Source: Lunularia cruciata (Eukaryota; Streptophyta; Marchantiopsida; Lunulariales; Lunulariaceae). Taken from it: a stretch of 64,000 bases of DNA. Shown in pieces: positions 1-11,353 of the stretch; positions within the stretch are counted from its first letter, which is position 1; each line of letters begins with the position of its first letter. A program made the translations under genes and the position numbers. Under the pieces are notes generated by a model, which worked only from the letters and a program-made list of their open reading frames with translations, had not been told where the DNA came from and made no database searches. The stretch lies in assembly GCA_948567375.1 (NCBI GenBank), contig OX419761.1, positions 44,828,501 through 44,892,500 of the forward strand, given 5' to 3'.

Positions 1-3000
1 CTTCCACCCAAGGATCCACTTCAAACCATCACAGAACAACTTGTGGATCTCAAGATCAATGTGGTGCAACTATGGGAGAAGAGAGAGGTGGATTAGAATG
101 TGGGGAGAGGGCCTAGGAGTTCTGGAAGTTATCCATATAGAGGAGGCCAACCAACCAAAATTTCAATGAGAGAAATTGTTTTGGTTGTGGAGGAAGAGTT
201 CACATCCAAAGGAATTGCCCAAATTCCACTTACCATGGAGGAAGGGGTTATGAGGGAGCCAATAGAGGGAAAGAAGGAGGTAGTGAAACCCAAGTGGCTC
301 CTAATCCAAACAAAGGTAAGGGGATAGCATTTATAGATGTGGTTGAGAGAAAGTATGAGAAGAGAGAGTGCTCAAACTCCAAGAGTCTTAATTTGGAGCT
401 TTTGGCACAAGAGAAGAAGAGAGCTTGTTTTGCAGAGGATGTTCACTCTTCTCAAGGATCTACTCCAAGCAAGGATACTCCTATGTCTACAAGGAGCACT
501 CGCACATCAACACCATCAACAACAAAGACTCCAAGGAAGAAGTTGGGGATGGAGGACTTTATGATCTCTGAGCAACAATAGAACTACAATGTGTTGGAGA
601 ATGTTTGTAGTCACAAGGCTAACATCACAGTGGGCCAATTGATTGGTTTGAACCCTACCTTGAGAAAAGAGCTTAAAGGTGATTTGAGTTCTATAAGGAG
701 CAAGAGGAAGAAGAAGGAGAAAGCTCCAATATCAATGGGGGTGGTGGATGCCAAGCCAACACCATGGGAGGCTTGTGAATATGCCTCCAAGATTGATGTG
801 AGAGTGAATGGTCAAAACACCAAGGATGCATTGGTTGATGGAGGATCAACATTAAATGCCATGTCAAAAAGGTTGATGAAGAAGTTGGGTATGATACCCT
901 CAAGACCTTCAACATTTGTGGTGAGCATGGCAAACAAGCAACAAGTTTGACCAATAGGGTGATGGATAAAGTGGTAGTTTCAGTTATGGGAGTTCAAAAT
1001 CTCATGACTTTCCAAGTCTTGAAAGATTCAAGCTACTTCTTGGGACTATTGTTGAGAGCAGCACGCACAATTGATAGATGGCACAAAGGGTACTTGAGGA
1101 TTGGGCCATCAAACCATAGAGTCATAATTCTTGTGACTAACACCACCAACACGTCACATTCAAATACACCATCTTCTGATTATTGGAAATCAGATTCTGA
1201 AGAAGGAGCTTCAGGTGTGGACACAAGCATGGAAGAGGAGACTTCCACGGAGGAGAATGAATCTGAATCTAATTCAGATGTGTATCCTTTGTGTGCTATG
1301 GATTTTGCACCTATGCCAAAGGTTTTGAAGGATCCAGATAAATCACCATTGACACTTGAGGAGGTAGAGAGAAGGTTATCTACCCTCAAGTATGGTCCAA
1401 ATGTTACCAAGGAGGAGAAGGTGAGATTTGAGGAGATTTTCCGCAAGTTCATCCATGTGTTTGCTTTTAGTTACAAGGATTTGAAGGAAGTCACCCTTGG
1501 AGGAGCACAAGATAGAGATGGAGTCACATGCAAGACCAATCCGCCAAAAGCAATGTTGCATTAGCCTACCAATATCTCTGGTTTTGAAGGAGGAGATTGA
1601 TAACCTCAAGGAAGCCAGATTTATCTTTGAGGTAGAGAATTCAGAGAGGGTGTCTCCAATTGTCATTGTGAAGAAAAAGAATGGCAAGCTTTGGGTGTCT
1701 CTAGATTACAAGAAGCTCAATGTTGTTACCAAGAAGAACTACTACCCATTGCCATTCATTGATGAGATCTTGGAGGAGGTTGCAGGTCATGAGAGGTACA
1801 GTTTTGGAGATGGTTATAGTGGATATAACCAAATCAAGATTGCACTTGAGCATCAACAACTCACTACATTCACCACACCTTAGGGAACTTACGCTTTCAA
1901 GGTCATGCCTTTGGGGCTTTGCAATGCTCCAGCCACATTCCAACGGTTCATGAACAAGGTATTTGAATCTTTCATTGGGAAATTTGTGAGAGATTTCATT
2001 GATGACTTTTGTGTCCATGGGAGCAAGCATGAGCACTTTGAGCACCTAATCAAGGTCTTGCAATCCTTGGATGAGGCAAATGCATCATTCAACCTAGAGA
2101 AGTGCATTTTTGGATGTGGAGAAGGTCTACTTTTGGGGTACATCATCTCCAAGGATGGAATATCAATTGATCCTAAGAAGGTGAGGAAAATCTCAGACCT
2201 TCCATTCCTTTCAAGCTTGACAAAGTAACACCAATTTTTGGGGATGGATTGATACTATAGGAGGTTCATCTTCTCATTTTCCAACAAGATGAACTTGGTA
2301 GATTTCTATATGAACGCATTATCACTAGGTTTGGATGCCCTTTGGAGTTAGTTTCTGATAGAGGAGGAGAGTTTATAGGAAGCATCACTACAGCCATGCT
2401 ACAACATTTCTCTATCACACATAGAGTAACTACATCCTATAAGCCAAATTCCAATGGCTTTGCACAGAGAACCAATCAGACCTTGTGCATGATGTTGGCC
2501 AAAGATGCAGAAATGGAAAGGGCTAAACATCATTGGGACAAGAGGATTCATGTAGTTTTGTGGGAGTATAGGAAAACCATGAAGACTTCTACCGGGTATT
2601 CTCCATTTCAATCGGTATATGGTATTGAGTCTACCTTACCTAGTCACTTTGATCTTCCTACCTTCCAAAGCATTTATAGGAGATTGAAGAAAGCACAAGG
2701 AGGTGATGCAGAGAACTCAAGGAATGATCAACTCATGGAGTTGGAAGAGGCAAGAGCAGTTGCTATGGTTCAAGTGGAGCAAGCACAAAGGAAACAAAAG
2801 GAGAGCTATGACAAGAGGTAAGGCAAGAAGAAGGTTGAGCCTTTCAAAGAAGGTGATTGGGTAATGTTGTTTGATTCTATTCAATTCAAGAGAGTGCAAA
2901 AGAAGTTTTTGCCTAGATACTTTGGACCTTTCATAGTGGAAAAGGTGTGGGGCAATTACACCTATGATCTCAAGGAGTTGGGAGGAAGACACTTTGATAG

Positions 3001-3040
3001 GATTAACTATGATAAGTTGAAGATGTACGATAGAAGGTAG
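1..3040 (+). pseudogene. gag-pol: Broken Gag-Pol of element A copy A1
   Basis: Fragments of the Gag-Pol reading frame lie in several frames. Recognisable parts are the Gag C-terminus with a damaged CCHC region (about 60-580), the protease with its D-G-G-S active-site motif (about 591-950), reverse transcriptase (about 1500-2228, with FIDD in place of YxDD as in A3), and integrase core to C-terminus (about 2290-3040). Stops occur where A3 has sense codons, for example TAG at about 1881 where A3 has TGG. RNase H and the integrase zinc-binding domain are lost in the internal deletion. It cannot make a working polyprotein. Confidence 0.92.
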
Positions 3041-3088
3041 AGAGACCTTCACTTTGAGGACAAAGTGAAAACTTAGTCCGGGAGTAAA

Positions 3089-3775
3089 TGTAACACCCAT
3101 TTGTGCATGTGTGTGGTATTGTGATGTTTAGCTTGGTATTACAAGTACTTGAGAGATATTATTTATATAGAGATAAAGGATGGTTCTACATTAGTCATGA
3201 TTAGCTAGATTTAGTCATAGCTAAGATAGAGGGGACCTTACTTTAGGAGAGGTAGAAAAGAGGAGCACCACTATTGTGGATTCTAGTGTGTTGACTTGGT
3301 ATTATTCTTAGGTGTTTGGCTTTGAGGAAAGAGCTGAGAACTCTTGGGCCCGCAAGCCTTTTTGTTTGGATTCTCCTTTAGTCCAAGGATAGCCTATGTG
3401 AAGGAATCCTTGACTTAGTTGTTGGGTCAAGATAAGATCACATGCTTAGGGGAAAATGCCCATGTGAATGGTATTTCTTTCTACTTTTTGACTTTACTTG
3501 ACTTTTAGCCTAGTAACTTGAGTTACTCCAGTAATTAGTAAATTTGGTAGGTAACTATTTCACAATTATATAAACAAGGAGTGAGGAGGTACCCATGATC
3601 CTTTCATTTGCAACTATCTCTCTCTCATTGAGTTCTCTAGTGAGCAATGTCTTGAGTCTTGGAGTGTTAGCCTTGGAGGAGTATGATGTTGGGGTTCCTT
3701 GCCTTCTTAGTCCATGGTGCGCTACCATAATGGCCATCAAAGGTTCATCCTGAGTGAGAGACAGGCCGGCTCACA
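3089..3775 (+). repeat. 3' LTR of A1
   Basis: The sequence starts TGTAACACCC and ends GGCTCACA, and aligns over its whole length with the two LTRs of A3. It is 687 bp long against 680 bp in A3. A purine-rich stretch just upstream (about 3079-3088) matches the A3 polypurine tract. It retains a TATATAAA-like box near 3568. The next base begins family B sequence. Confidence 0.93.
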
Positions 3776-4290
3776 GAGCTGACTTGGTTGAGGAGCATGA
3801 GATCAGTTCAGCAACCAGTGGTTTATGGCAGGCAACAACGGCTAGACTGGAGGAGTTGCCAACTAGATTGGCCTTTGAGAGAGCACGGTTCACACTTGGT
3901 ATTGTCCTATTGGATAACCAGAAGGGGATTTTCCATTTAGTGGGACCCTCTAGGAAGGTCTATACACCACAGAGAGTCTTGTTAGACTCCGGTGCACAAC
4001 CCTTTATGTTGGAGAAGGCTATAGTTGTCGGTTTGGAGTTATGGAAGATTGATGTGGAGAGGTGTCCATTTTAGATCCAAACATCTCTAGGTGGTGGTTT
4101 GACATAGTACATCACATGTGGAGAGCTTGTTGTCTAGGTTCAACTTGGTCATCCGACTAATAGCTTGGTGGTGAAAGCTTAGGCTATTGCGACAATAGTT
4201 GAGTCATATGATGTGCTAGTTGGCTAGTTGTATCCCATGGGTTTCAATATTGACTATTGGGAGGAGACTACCTCCTATAGACCAGTTTGG
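3776..4290 (+). pseudogene. Family B retropepsin-like protease remnant
   Basis: In frame from 3754 the translation contains L-L-D-S-G-A at about 3985-4002, the catalytic D-[ST]-G-[AS] motif of retroviral-type aspartic proteases. Downstream, after several stops, comes a segment ending in ESYDVLVG and then LYPMGFNIDYW (about 4200-4260), which corresponds to the C-terminal part of gypsy proteases where the second hydrophobic strand leads into the linker to RT. Five or more stops break the frame. This is the only protease copy of family B in the window, since B2 begins just after it. Function is inferred from the motif and from its place ahead of RT in related elements. Confidence 0.7.
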
Positions 4291-4562
4291 CAGTTTGGTG
4301 AGGGATAGGTATGTCACCTACCAATGCGCTTCAGTAGTGGCAATCTTGGCTCACTATAGTCTGGAACCATGGCAGTATCAGTTTTAGCTTTCAATGGTGC
4401 AGTTACTTAGCTTGGTGATTTATTGGAGGAGAATGCCCATGCAAAGGATACCCCAATACCAGAGGAGATCACTTAGATTTGGAGTACAATGGGATTGTTC
4501 TATCCACCTTGATTGTTCCATTGTGGAGTTCAGAGGAGGCATTGTAGCAACATGCAGATCAA

Positions 4563-5648
4563 TTGGTGCAACAAGCTTGGATTGGGGCCTTTGTACCACC
4601 AAGAGATGAGTGTGAGGATGAGTCTCCAGAGTTGATTACCTTGATACCTCTGAATACCACACTCATTGCTTGGCAATATCCAATAGAGGAAGTATGTCTA
4701 TTGGAGTTGTTTGGTGGGATTAGCACCGGACTAGTTGCGGTATTACAGGCGGGTATACGAGCACAGAGGTACTTGTATGTGGAGAGAGATGAGACTGCTA
4801 GGTGAGTCTCTCTACATCATGTGGCACACTTGGCCTATCGGTATGTGGCGTTATTACCAATGTCAGAAGTCAGAGGTTACCAAAGGGCCTTACCAATAGA
4901 GATTTCCTTATTGAGGGCACATGATCTAGAGCAACATGGGCCTATTCACTTGGAGATTTCTAGATTGCCATGTCAGGGACATACACGTGTTGGCCAAGGT
5001 TTGGGTCTTCACGATCCTCATTCTAGTGTGTTTTGGGAAATGTTACGGATACTACAACATCTCCACATTCATCAGTCTGTTTCTCCAGCTTACCTTTTGG
5101 AGAATGTTCCTATGATGGGTGATTCTCACACCAAAGTGGTGGCGAGTCATCATGTCCATTCTTGGATGGGACCTGCTGTATTGTTAGATGCAACCAGAGT
5201 GGGATCCTGGGCTCATCATCTTTGTCTTTGGTGGATGAACCTCTTACCTAGAGAGGTTCTACAACATGCATATGATGGGATTCAACGACTAGACCACATC
5301 CTTGTTGATGATATCTTGGATGTTGAGCTGCAGTCTCAAATAGTGGTAGTGGCTGATAGGTCATCTATGGCAATGGTGAACCTAGTTGGACAGCCTAGAG
5401 CCACATTTCCCACACTTATGAGTTTCCCAAGCTCCATGCTTTTCAAGAGGGAGGACCCGGACTTGTTTGGGACTCATAATTACAGCAGTTGGTAGAGCCC
5501 AATGTTGATGAGAGAGAGCAAGCAATGGATTTTCACACCAGTATTACCTTTGTTCTAGTAGTGTCAAAGGCATCCAGGCATCAGGTGTTAGGTCAGGCTA
5601 TGGACCTGAACTATTTGATCTGGATTATGAGCCTTGGTTTGGTAGAGT
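4563..5648 (+). pseudogene. Family B C5 cytosine DNA methyltransferase, decayed copy (B1)
   Basis: Translation gives motif I (LLELFGGISTG, 4698-4730), the catalytic P-C-Q motif IV (cysteine codon 4971-4973), E-N-V motif VI (about 5100-5108), and an R-x-R-like motif VIII region ending WWMNLLP (about 5215-5245). These occur in the conventional order I-IV-VI-VIII of DNMT3-type enzymes, not the permuted order of plant DRM proteins. A TGA at 4803-4805 interrupts the frame after DETAR, at the same place as in B2. Motif VIII has lost its arginines: relative to B2, several CG dinucleotides have become TG or CA. A one-base deletion near 5430 breaks the C-terminal part. It retains the motif I glycine that B2 has lost. 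Confidence 0.82.
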
Positions 5649-6338
5649 TATAACACCCATTTGTGCATGTGTATAGTATTGTGATATTTAGCTCAGTATT
5701 ACAAGTACTTAAGAGATATTATTTATATAGAGATAAAGGATGGTTCTAGATTAGTCATGAGTAGCTAAAGTTAGTCATAGCTAAGATAGAGGGGACCTTA
5801 CTTTAGAGGAAGTGGAAAAGATGAGCACCACTATTTTGGATTCTAATGTGTTGACTTGGTATTATCCCTAGGTGTTTGGCTTTGAGGAAGAGTTGAGAAC
5901 TCTTGTGCCTGCAAGCCTTTTTGTTTTGGATTCTTCTATAGTCCAAGGATAGTCCATGTAAAGGAATCCTTGACTCAGTGGTTAGGTCAAGATAAGATCA
6001 CATACTAGTGGAATATGCTCATGTGAATAGATATTTCTTTCTACTTTTTGACTTTACTTGACTTTTAGTCTAGTAACTTGAGTTACTATGGTAATTGGTA
6101 ACTTTGGTGCATAACTATTTCACAAATATATAAACAAAGGGTGAGGAGGTACTCATCATCCTTTCATTTTCAACTATCTCTCTCTCATTGAACTCTCTAG
6201 TGAGTAATGGCTTGAGTCTTGGAATGTTAGCCTTGGAGGAGTATGATGGAGTTGGGGTTCCTTACTTTCTTAGTCCATGGTGCGCTACCATAATAGCCAT
6301 CAGAGGTTCATCCTAAGTGAGAGACATGCTGGCTCACA
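5649..6338 (+). repeat. 5' LTR of A2
   Basis: Full-length match to the A3 LTRs, 690 bp, with scattered substitutions and small indels. The start is TATAACACCC and the end GGCTCACA. It is followed by TTTTTGGTTCCATTGTCGGG, the degraded primer-binding site. A TATATAAA box is retained near 6128. The five bases before it (AGAGT) belong to B1. Confidence 0.92.
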
Positions 6339-7197
6339 TTTTTGGTTCCATTGTCGGGACCTCTCTAGAAGGCAACATAATGTTCCATGTTCAATTCTAT
6401 ATTAGACAGAAGGAGGCTATGAGAGCTCACTTGGAGAAAACTTTAGGGGAAGAGATAGCTGAACTTATGTAACAGAATTTGGACACATTTGTATACCCTA
6501 TAGTTCATTATGATGTCTTTGAGGTGATTCTGTACATCTTGTACACTTGAGAGGATTTGGAGAGATTGTGTGAGGTGGATTGCACATTTTGGAGATTAAG
6601 GTGATTTTGAGCAAAATCTCACGTTTCAGATTTGGACTTAAAATTTCTACACATGATAGCTTGGCTTATCATTCAGTTAGAACACTTGGAATTAGTGTGA
6701 GAGCTATTATGTACATTGGGCTAGAATTTTTGAAAGTTGATAGGGTACACTAATCCCGCAATTGCATGCTCTCTGGAAAAATGTACAGAGTCTACCATTT
6801 CTTCAGTGTTAAGTGGATTTTATTGACACTTTTTAAGAACATTCAGTATATAATATCCTACCTGTTGACACAAAAATTAGAGAGAGATAAATCTTGAGCA
6901 GGGAGATATGAGTTATTTAAGTTATAGGGGTGGTTTTCAGACCAAATCTGAAATATGTGTGTTGAATAGAAAGATGTCTAGGCCAAATGGCTCAATGAAA
7001 AAATCTGACATTTTGCAAGGAGAGAGTCCCTAGAAATTTGATCAAGTGTGAAAATTTTTGGAGGACTTCCTCATACAAGTTGAGAGATTTGAGTGAAATT
7101 GTGAGGATGGATCAATTCTACAGAGTTGAGATCTCATGCATGTGGAGTTTGAGAGCAACAAAAAACATGTTTGAGTGTTTAGATTCATCTTGGGAAT

Positions 7198-7671
7198 ATG
7201 GAAGGTCATCAAGACTGGAAATTGAGACTATGCAAGATTCCCTAAGGGTTTGAGGTGATTGTAGGAGAAGATTTGAGGAAAAAAGAGTTTACAATAGAAT
7301 TTGAAGAGAGTGTTGAGAGGATCCAAAAACCTACACCACTTGGAGGAAAGAGTGAGTCTAAGTGCTTTCTATGTGGAGAGAAGGGACATAAGGCAAGTTC
7401 ATGTCCATTGACCTTTGAGAGCAAGAGATTGAGGGAAAGGAGAGGCTTACTTGACTTGGGTTTGCATGTTGGACCTTCTTCACCAAGATTGGGAGGGAGA
7501 AGATCTAAGACCAAGGAGTTGTGTGAGGTTTGTGGAGTTGAAGGACTTCCAAAAGGACATGAGTGTAGTGGAGTAAAAGCACTTTTGGAAACTTTGGTGA
7601 AGGATCTTGGAGAGAGTCTTAGTACAGCTACAGAAATACTACCACCTTCATCAGCTAGTTCTCAAGATTAG
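7198..7671 (+). pseudogene. Zinc-knuckle leader ORF of A2, one stop
   Basis: This matches the leader ORF of A3 (11354-11827) and is nearly identical over the C-terminal 130 residues, including both cysteine-rich motifs. A TAA at about 7240 interrupts the frame where A3 has CAA. Some N-terminal codons differ. The near identity outside this stop suggests that it decayed only recently or shares a recent source with A3. Confidence 0.75.
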
Positions 7672-7904
7672 TGATGGAGATAATCTTTCAACTTATGGAT
7701 AAACTATCCATGAGAGTTAGATTAATATGCACTCTAGGATTTGATGTTGCTATAGAAATCTTGGAGCAACCTAAACCTTTTCTGTTCCCTAGGGTGGATA
7801 TTTCTCAAATGGTGTTAGTCATGTACATACTATATTAGTTATAGAGTGAGAGAGAGAAAAGAGGAAAAATTTTTTAGAGAAAAGTAAGATAGTGAGGAGT
7901 TAAG

Positions 7905-9813
7905 ATGGGGAAACTTCCGGTTTTCTTAGGCAAGGATGGAGAAGATATGGAGGCCTTTTTGAGAGACTTCAAGAGAGCTTGCATAGGAAACAATGAGAGG
8001 AGGAAGAATGAGTTGGTCTCATTATTACCATATTTCTTTGAGGATGCAGCACTTACATGGTATGAGTCAGAATACCAAAAGAGAGAGAGGAGAGATGGGG
8101 AAGAAGAGTCTTGGGAGAGTTTGACTTCAGCACTCATTGAGAACTTTCTCCTAGATGAGAGTTATGAGACATTGATGAGTCAGGTAACCTTTCTCAAACA
8201 AGGAGATGGAGAGAAAGTGAGAGTCTATGTGGAAAGAGTGGAAAAGTTAGAGTCCAGATTTTGCATAGTGTTGAGGAAGGGTAAGGATGATGTGGAGACT
8301 ATTGTGATTGGCATAGGGGCCATGCTCACCAAGAATTTTGTGGGAGGGTTGAGGCCACAAATTAGAAGCAAGGTGAGATATGAGAAACCTTCTTCCAAGG
8401 TTGAAGCTATCAAGATCGCAATTTGTATGGAGTAGAGTTTGGAAGGGGATGAGAGTGATTTGGTGGTGAAGGAGGTTGTGCATCCTCCTCAAGGTTACAA
8501 GTTTGGTGGAACTTCTGATACTTTGGTGGCAAGGGTAGCACCACAAGTAGTATTTTCTCCAATACTTGCACCTCCACCCAAGGATCCACTTCAAACCATC
8601 ACAGAACAACTTGCAGATCTCAAGACCAATGTGGTGCAACTATGGGAGAAGAGAGAGGTGGATCAGAATGTAGGGAGAGGGCCTAGGAGTTATGGAAGTT
8701 ATCCAAATAGATGATGCCAACCAACCAACAATTTCAATGAGAGAAATTGTTTTGGTTGTGGAGGAAGAGTTCACATCCAAAGGAATTGCCCAAATTCCAC
8801 TTACCATGGAGGAAGGGGTTATGAGGGAGCCAATAAAGGGAAAGAGGGAGGTAGTGAAACCCAAGTGGCTCCTAATCCAAACAAAGGTAAGGGGATAGCA
8901 TCTATAGATGTGATTGAGAGTAGGTATGAGAAGGGAGAGTGCTCAAACTCCAAGAGTCTTAATTTGGAGCTTTTGGCACAAGAGAAGAAGAGAGCTTGTT
9001 TTGCAGAGGATGTTCATTCTTCTCAAGGATCTACTCCAAGCAAGGATATTCCTATGTCAACAAGGAGCATTTGCACATCAACACCATCAACAACAAAGAC
9101 TCCAAGAAAGAAGTTGGAGATGGATGCTTTCTTGATTTCAAAGCAACAATGGAACTACAATATGTTGGAAGATGTTTGTAGTCACAAGGCTAACATCACA
9201 GCGGACCAATTGATTGCTTTGAACTCTACCTTGAGAAAAGAGCTTAGAGGTGGTTTGAGTTCTACAAGGAGCAAGAGGAAGAAGAAGGAAAAAGCTCCAA
9301 TATTAATGGGGGTGGTGGATGCCAAGCCAGCACCATGGGAGGCTTGTGAATATGCCTCCATGATTGATGTGAGAGTGAATGGTCACAACATCAAGGATGC
9401 ACTTGTTGATGGAGGATCAACAGTGAATGCCATGTCAGAAAGGTTGATGAAGAAGTTGGCTATGATATCCTCAAGACCTTCAACATTTGTGGTGAGCATG
9501 GCAAACAAGAAACAAGTTTGACTAGTAGGGGTGATGGATAAGGTGGTTGTTTGAGTTATGGGAGTTCAAAATCTCATGACTTTCCAAGTCTTGAAGGATT
9601 CAAGCTATGACTTACTTCTTGGGAGGCTATTGTTGAGAGCAGCACGCACAATGGATAGATGGCACAAAGGGTACTTGAGGATTGGGCCATCAAACCATAG
9701 ACAAAGTTCTTATGACTAACACCAAGAACACTTCACATTCAGATACATCATCTTCTAATTATTGGGAATCAAATCCTGAAGAAGAGGCTTCAAGTGTGGA
9801 CACAAGCATGGAC
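7905..9813 (+). pseudogene. gag-pol: Broken Gag-protease of A2
   Basis: It starts at the same ATG context as A3 (AAGATGGGGAAACTTCC). The Gag domain is open for 176 codons to a TAG at 8433-8435 where A3 has GAG. The frame then continues through the nucleocapsid (CCHC damaged by a deletion near 8715) to a protease with D-G-G-S at about 9407-9418, stops near 9521 and fades out at 9813. No RT or later domain is present. Confidence 0.9.
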
Positions 9814-10493
9814 TGTAACACCCATTTGTGCATGTGTGTGGTATTGTGATATTTAGCTTGGTATTACAAGTACTTAAGAGATATTATTTATATAGAGATA
9901 AAGGATGGTTCTATATTAGTCATGGTTAGCTAAAGTTAGTCATAGCTAAGATAGATGGGACCTTACTTTAGAGGAAGTAGAAAAGATGAGCACCACTATT
10001 TTGGATTTTAGTGTGTTGACTTGGTATTATTCCTAGGTGTTTGGCTTTGGGGAAAGAGTTGAGAACTCTTGGGCCCGCAAGCCTTTTTGTTTTGGATTCT
10101 TCTTTAGTCCAAGGATAGCCCATGTGAAGGAATCCTTGCTTTAGTGGTTGGGTCAAGATAAGGGGAATATGCCCATGTGAATGGATATTCCTTTCTACTT
10201 TTTTGACTTTACTTGACTTTTAGTCTAGTAACTTGAGTTACTACGGTAATTAGTAACTTTGGTACGTAACTATTTCACAAGTATATAAACAAGGAGTGAG
10301 GAGGTACTCATCATCCTTTCATTTGCAACTATCTCTCTCTCATTGAGTTCTCTAGTGAGCAATGTCTTGAGTCTTGGAGTGTTAGCCTTGGAGGAGTATG
10401 ATGGAGTTGGGGTTCCTTGCCTTCTTAGTCCATGGTGCGCTACCATAATAGCCATCAGAGGTTCATCCTGAGTGAGAGACAGGCCGGCTCACA
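9814..10493 (+). repeat. 5' LTR of A3
   Basis: A 680-bp LTR with TGTAACACCC at the start and GGCTCACA at the end. It should drive transcription of the element: a TATATAAA box lies at 10282-10289, about 210 bp before the LTR end. It is identical to the 3' LTR apart from one base at 10010. Confidence 0.96.
10282..10289 (+). promoter_or_regulatory. TATA box in A3 5' LTR
   Basis: TATATAAA lies in CACAAGTATATAAACAAGG. It is retained at the same place in the other A LTRs, which supports a promoter role. The start of transcription is expected 25-35 bp downstream; this was not measured. Confidence 0.7.
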
Positions 10494-10497
10494 TTTT

Positions 10498-10513
10498 TGG
10501 TTCCGTTGCCGGG
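10498..10513 (+). other. Primer-binding site of A3
   Basis: TGGTTCCGTTGCCGGG lies four bases after the 5' LTR end. It closely resembles the tRNA-Asp-complementary site used by many plant Tat/Athila elements (TGGCGCCGTTGCCGGG), differing at two positions. A2 carries a mutated version at 6343. The exact primer tRNA was not checked. Confidence 0.7.
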
Positions 10514-10534
10514 ACCTCTCTAGAAGGCAAGATA

Positions 10535-10705
10535 ATGTTCCGCGTCCAATTCTACATTAGGCAGAAGGAGGCTATGAGAGCTCACTTGGAGAGAACATTA
10601 GGAGAGGAGAGGGCTGAACTTATGTTAGAGAACCAAGATCCATTTGTATACCCTGTAGTTCATTATGATGTCTTTGAGGTGATTTTGTACATCTTGTACA
10701 CATGA
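10535..10705 (+). CDS. Small leader ORF 1 of element A
   Basis: A 56-residue ORF starting MFRVQFYIRQKEAM, just downstream of the primer-binding site. The A2 copy (from about 6380) encodes a very similar first 30 residues before a TAA. Similarity at the protein level hints at coding, but the two copies are close relatives, so this is weak evidence. It could be a short peptide, a first exon, or chance. No known domain is recognised. Confidence 0.3.
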   Translation: MFRVQFYIRQKEAMRAHLERTLGEERAELMLENQDPFVYPVVHYDVFEVILYILYT

Positions 10706-11353
10706 GAGGAATTGGAGAGATTGTGTGAGGTGGATTGCAGATTTTGGGGATTAAGGTGATTTTGGGCAAAATCTCAAGTTTGAGATCTGGACTTGAGATT
10801 TCTACACATGATAGCTTGGGTTATCTTTCAGTTAGCACACTTGAAATTATTGAGAGAGCTTCTATGCGCACTGGGCTAGAATTTTTGAAAGTTGATAGGG
10901 TAAAGTGCTCCCGCAACTGCATGCTCTCTGGAAAATTGTACAGAGTCTGCCATTTCTTCAAGTTTTAGTGAATTGTCCTGAAAATTTCCAAGAAAATTCA
11001 GTGCATTGTATCCTACCTGGTGCCACAAAAATTAGAGAGAGATCATTTTTGCGCAGTGCGTTATGAGTTTTTGAAGTGAGGGGGGTGGTTTTCAGACCAA
11101 ATCTGAAATATGGGTGCTGAATAGAAAGGTGTCTAGGCCAAATGGCTCGATGAAAAGATCTAAAATTTTGCAGGGAGGGACGCCCTAGAGTTGTGATCAA
11201 GTGTGGAAAAATTCAGAGGACTGTGACATATTCGTTGGGAGATTTGAGTGACATTGTGAGGAAGGGTCAATTCTGCAGAGTGGAGATCTCATGCATGAGA
11301 AGTTTGAGATCAACAAAAAGCATGTTTGAGTGTTTAGATTCATCTTTGGGAAC

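Larger units (their letters stand above)
1..3775 (+). mobile_element. Ty3/gypsy element A, copy 1 (A1), degenerate, 5' end outside window
   Basis: The window opens inside gag of an LTR retrotransposon that matches the intact copy A3 (9814-17617) nearly base for base, starting at the equivalent of about 12728. It runs through gag, protease, reverse transcriptase, part of integrase and a 3' LTR. It carries many substitutions, stops and small indels, and lacks about 1.1 kb: near 2288 the sequence jumps from the end of the RT region (A3 about 15027) to integrase (A3 about 16140). The 3' LTR is followed directly by family B sequence, so this copy appears to have been inserted in a B element. The 5' LTR is not visible. 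Confidence 0.93.
3776..5648 (+). mobile_element. Family B gypsy fragment, copy 1 (B1): protease plus DNA methyltransferase
   Basis: This segment lies exactly between the A1 3' LTR and the A2 5' LTR. It holds an aspartic protease followed by a C5 DNA methyltransferase and stops where B2 (18990) continues towards the reverse transcriptase. From about 4282 to 5648 it aligns with B2 17618-18990. It is more decayed than B2, with at least two frameshifts and many C-to-T or G-to-A differences. Neither end of a B element is present, so it is an internal piece framed by A insertions or by recombination. Confidence 0.85.
5649..9813 (+). mobile_element. Ty3/gypsy element A, copy 2 (A2), truncated
   Basis: It begins with an A-family LTR (first bases TATAAC, a mutated TGTAAC), followed by a primer-binding-like site, the long leader and gag up to the end of the protease region. 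It stops abruptly at 9813, equivalent to A3 about 13973, exactly where the A3 5' LTR begins. RT, RNase H, integrase and the 3' LTR are absent. The rest of A2 does not reappear after A3, so a simple nested insertion does not explain the arrangement; see findings. Confidence 0.9.

Noticed and set aside
3776-5648. The methyltransferase as cargo of family A, because B1 sits between two A LTRs
   Set aside because: The same domain in B2 is continuous in frame with a different RT and integrase, so it belongs to family B. A3, the complete A element, has no methyltransferase.
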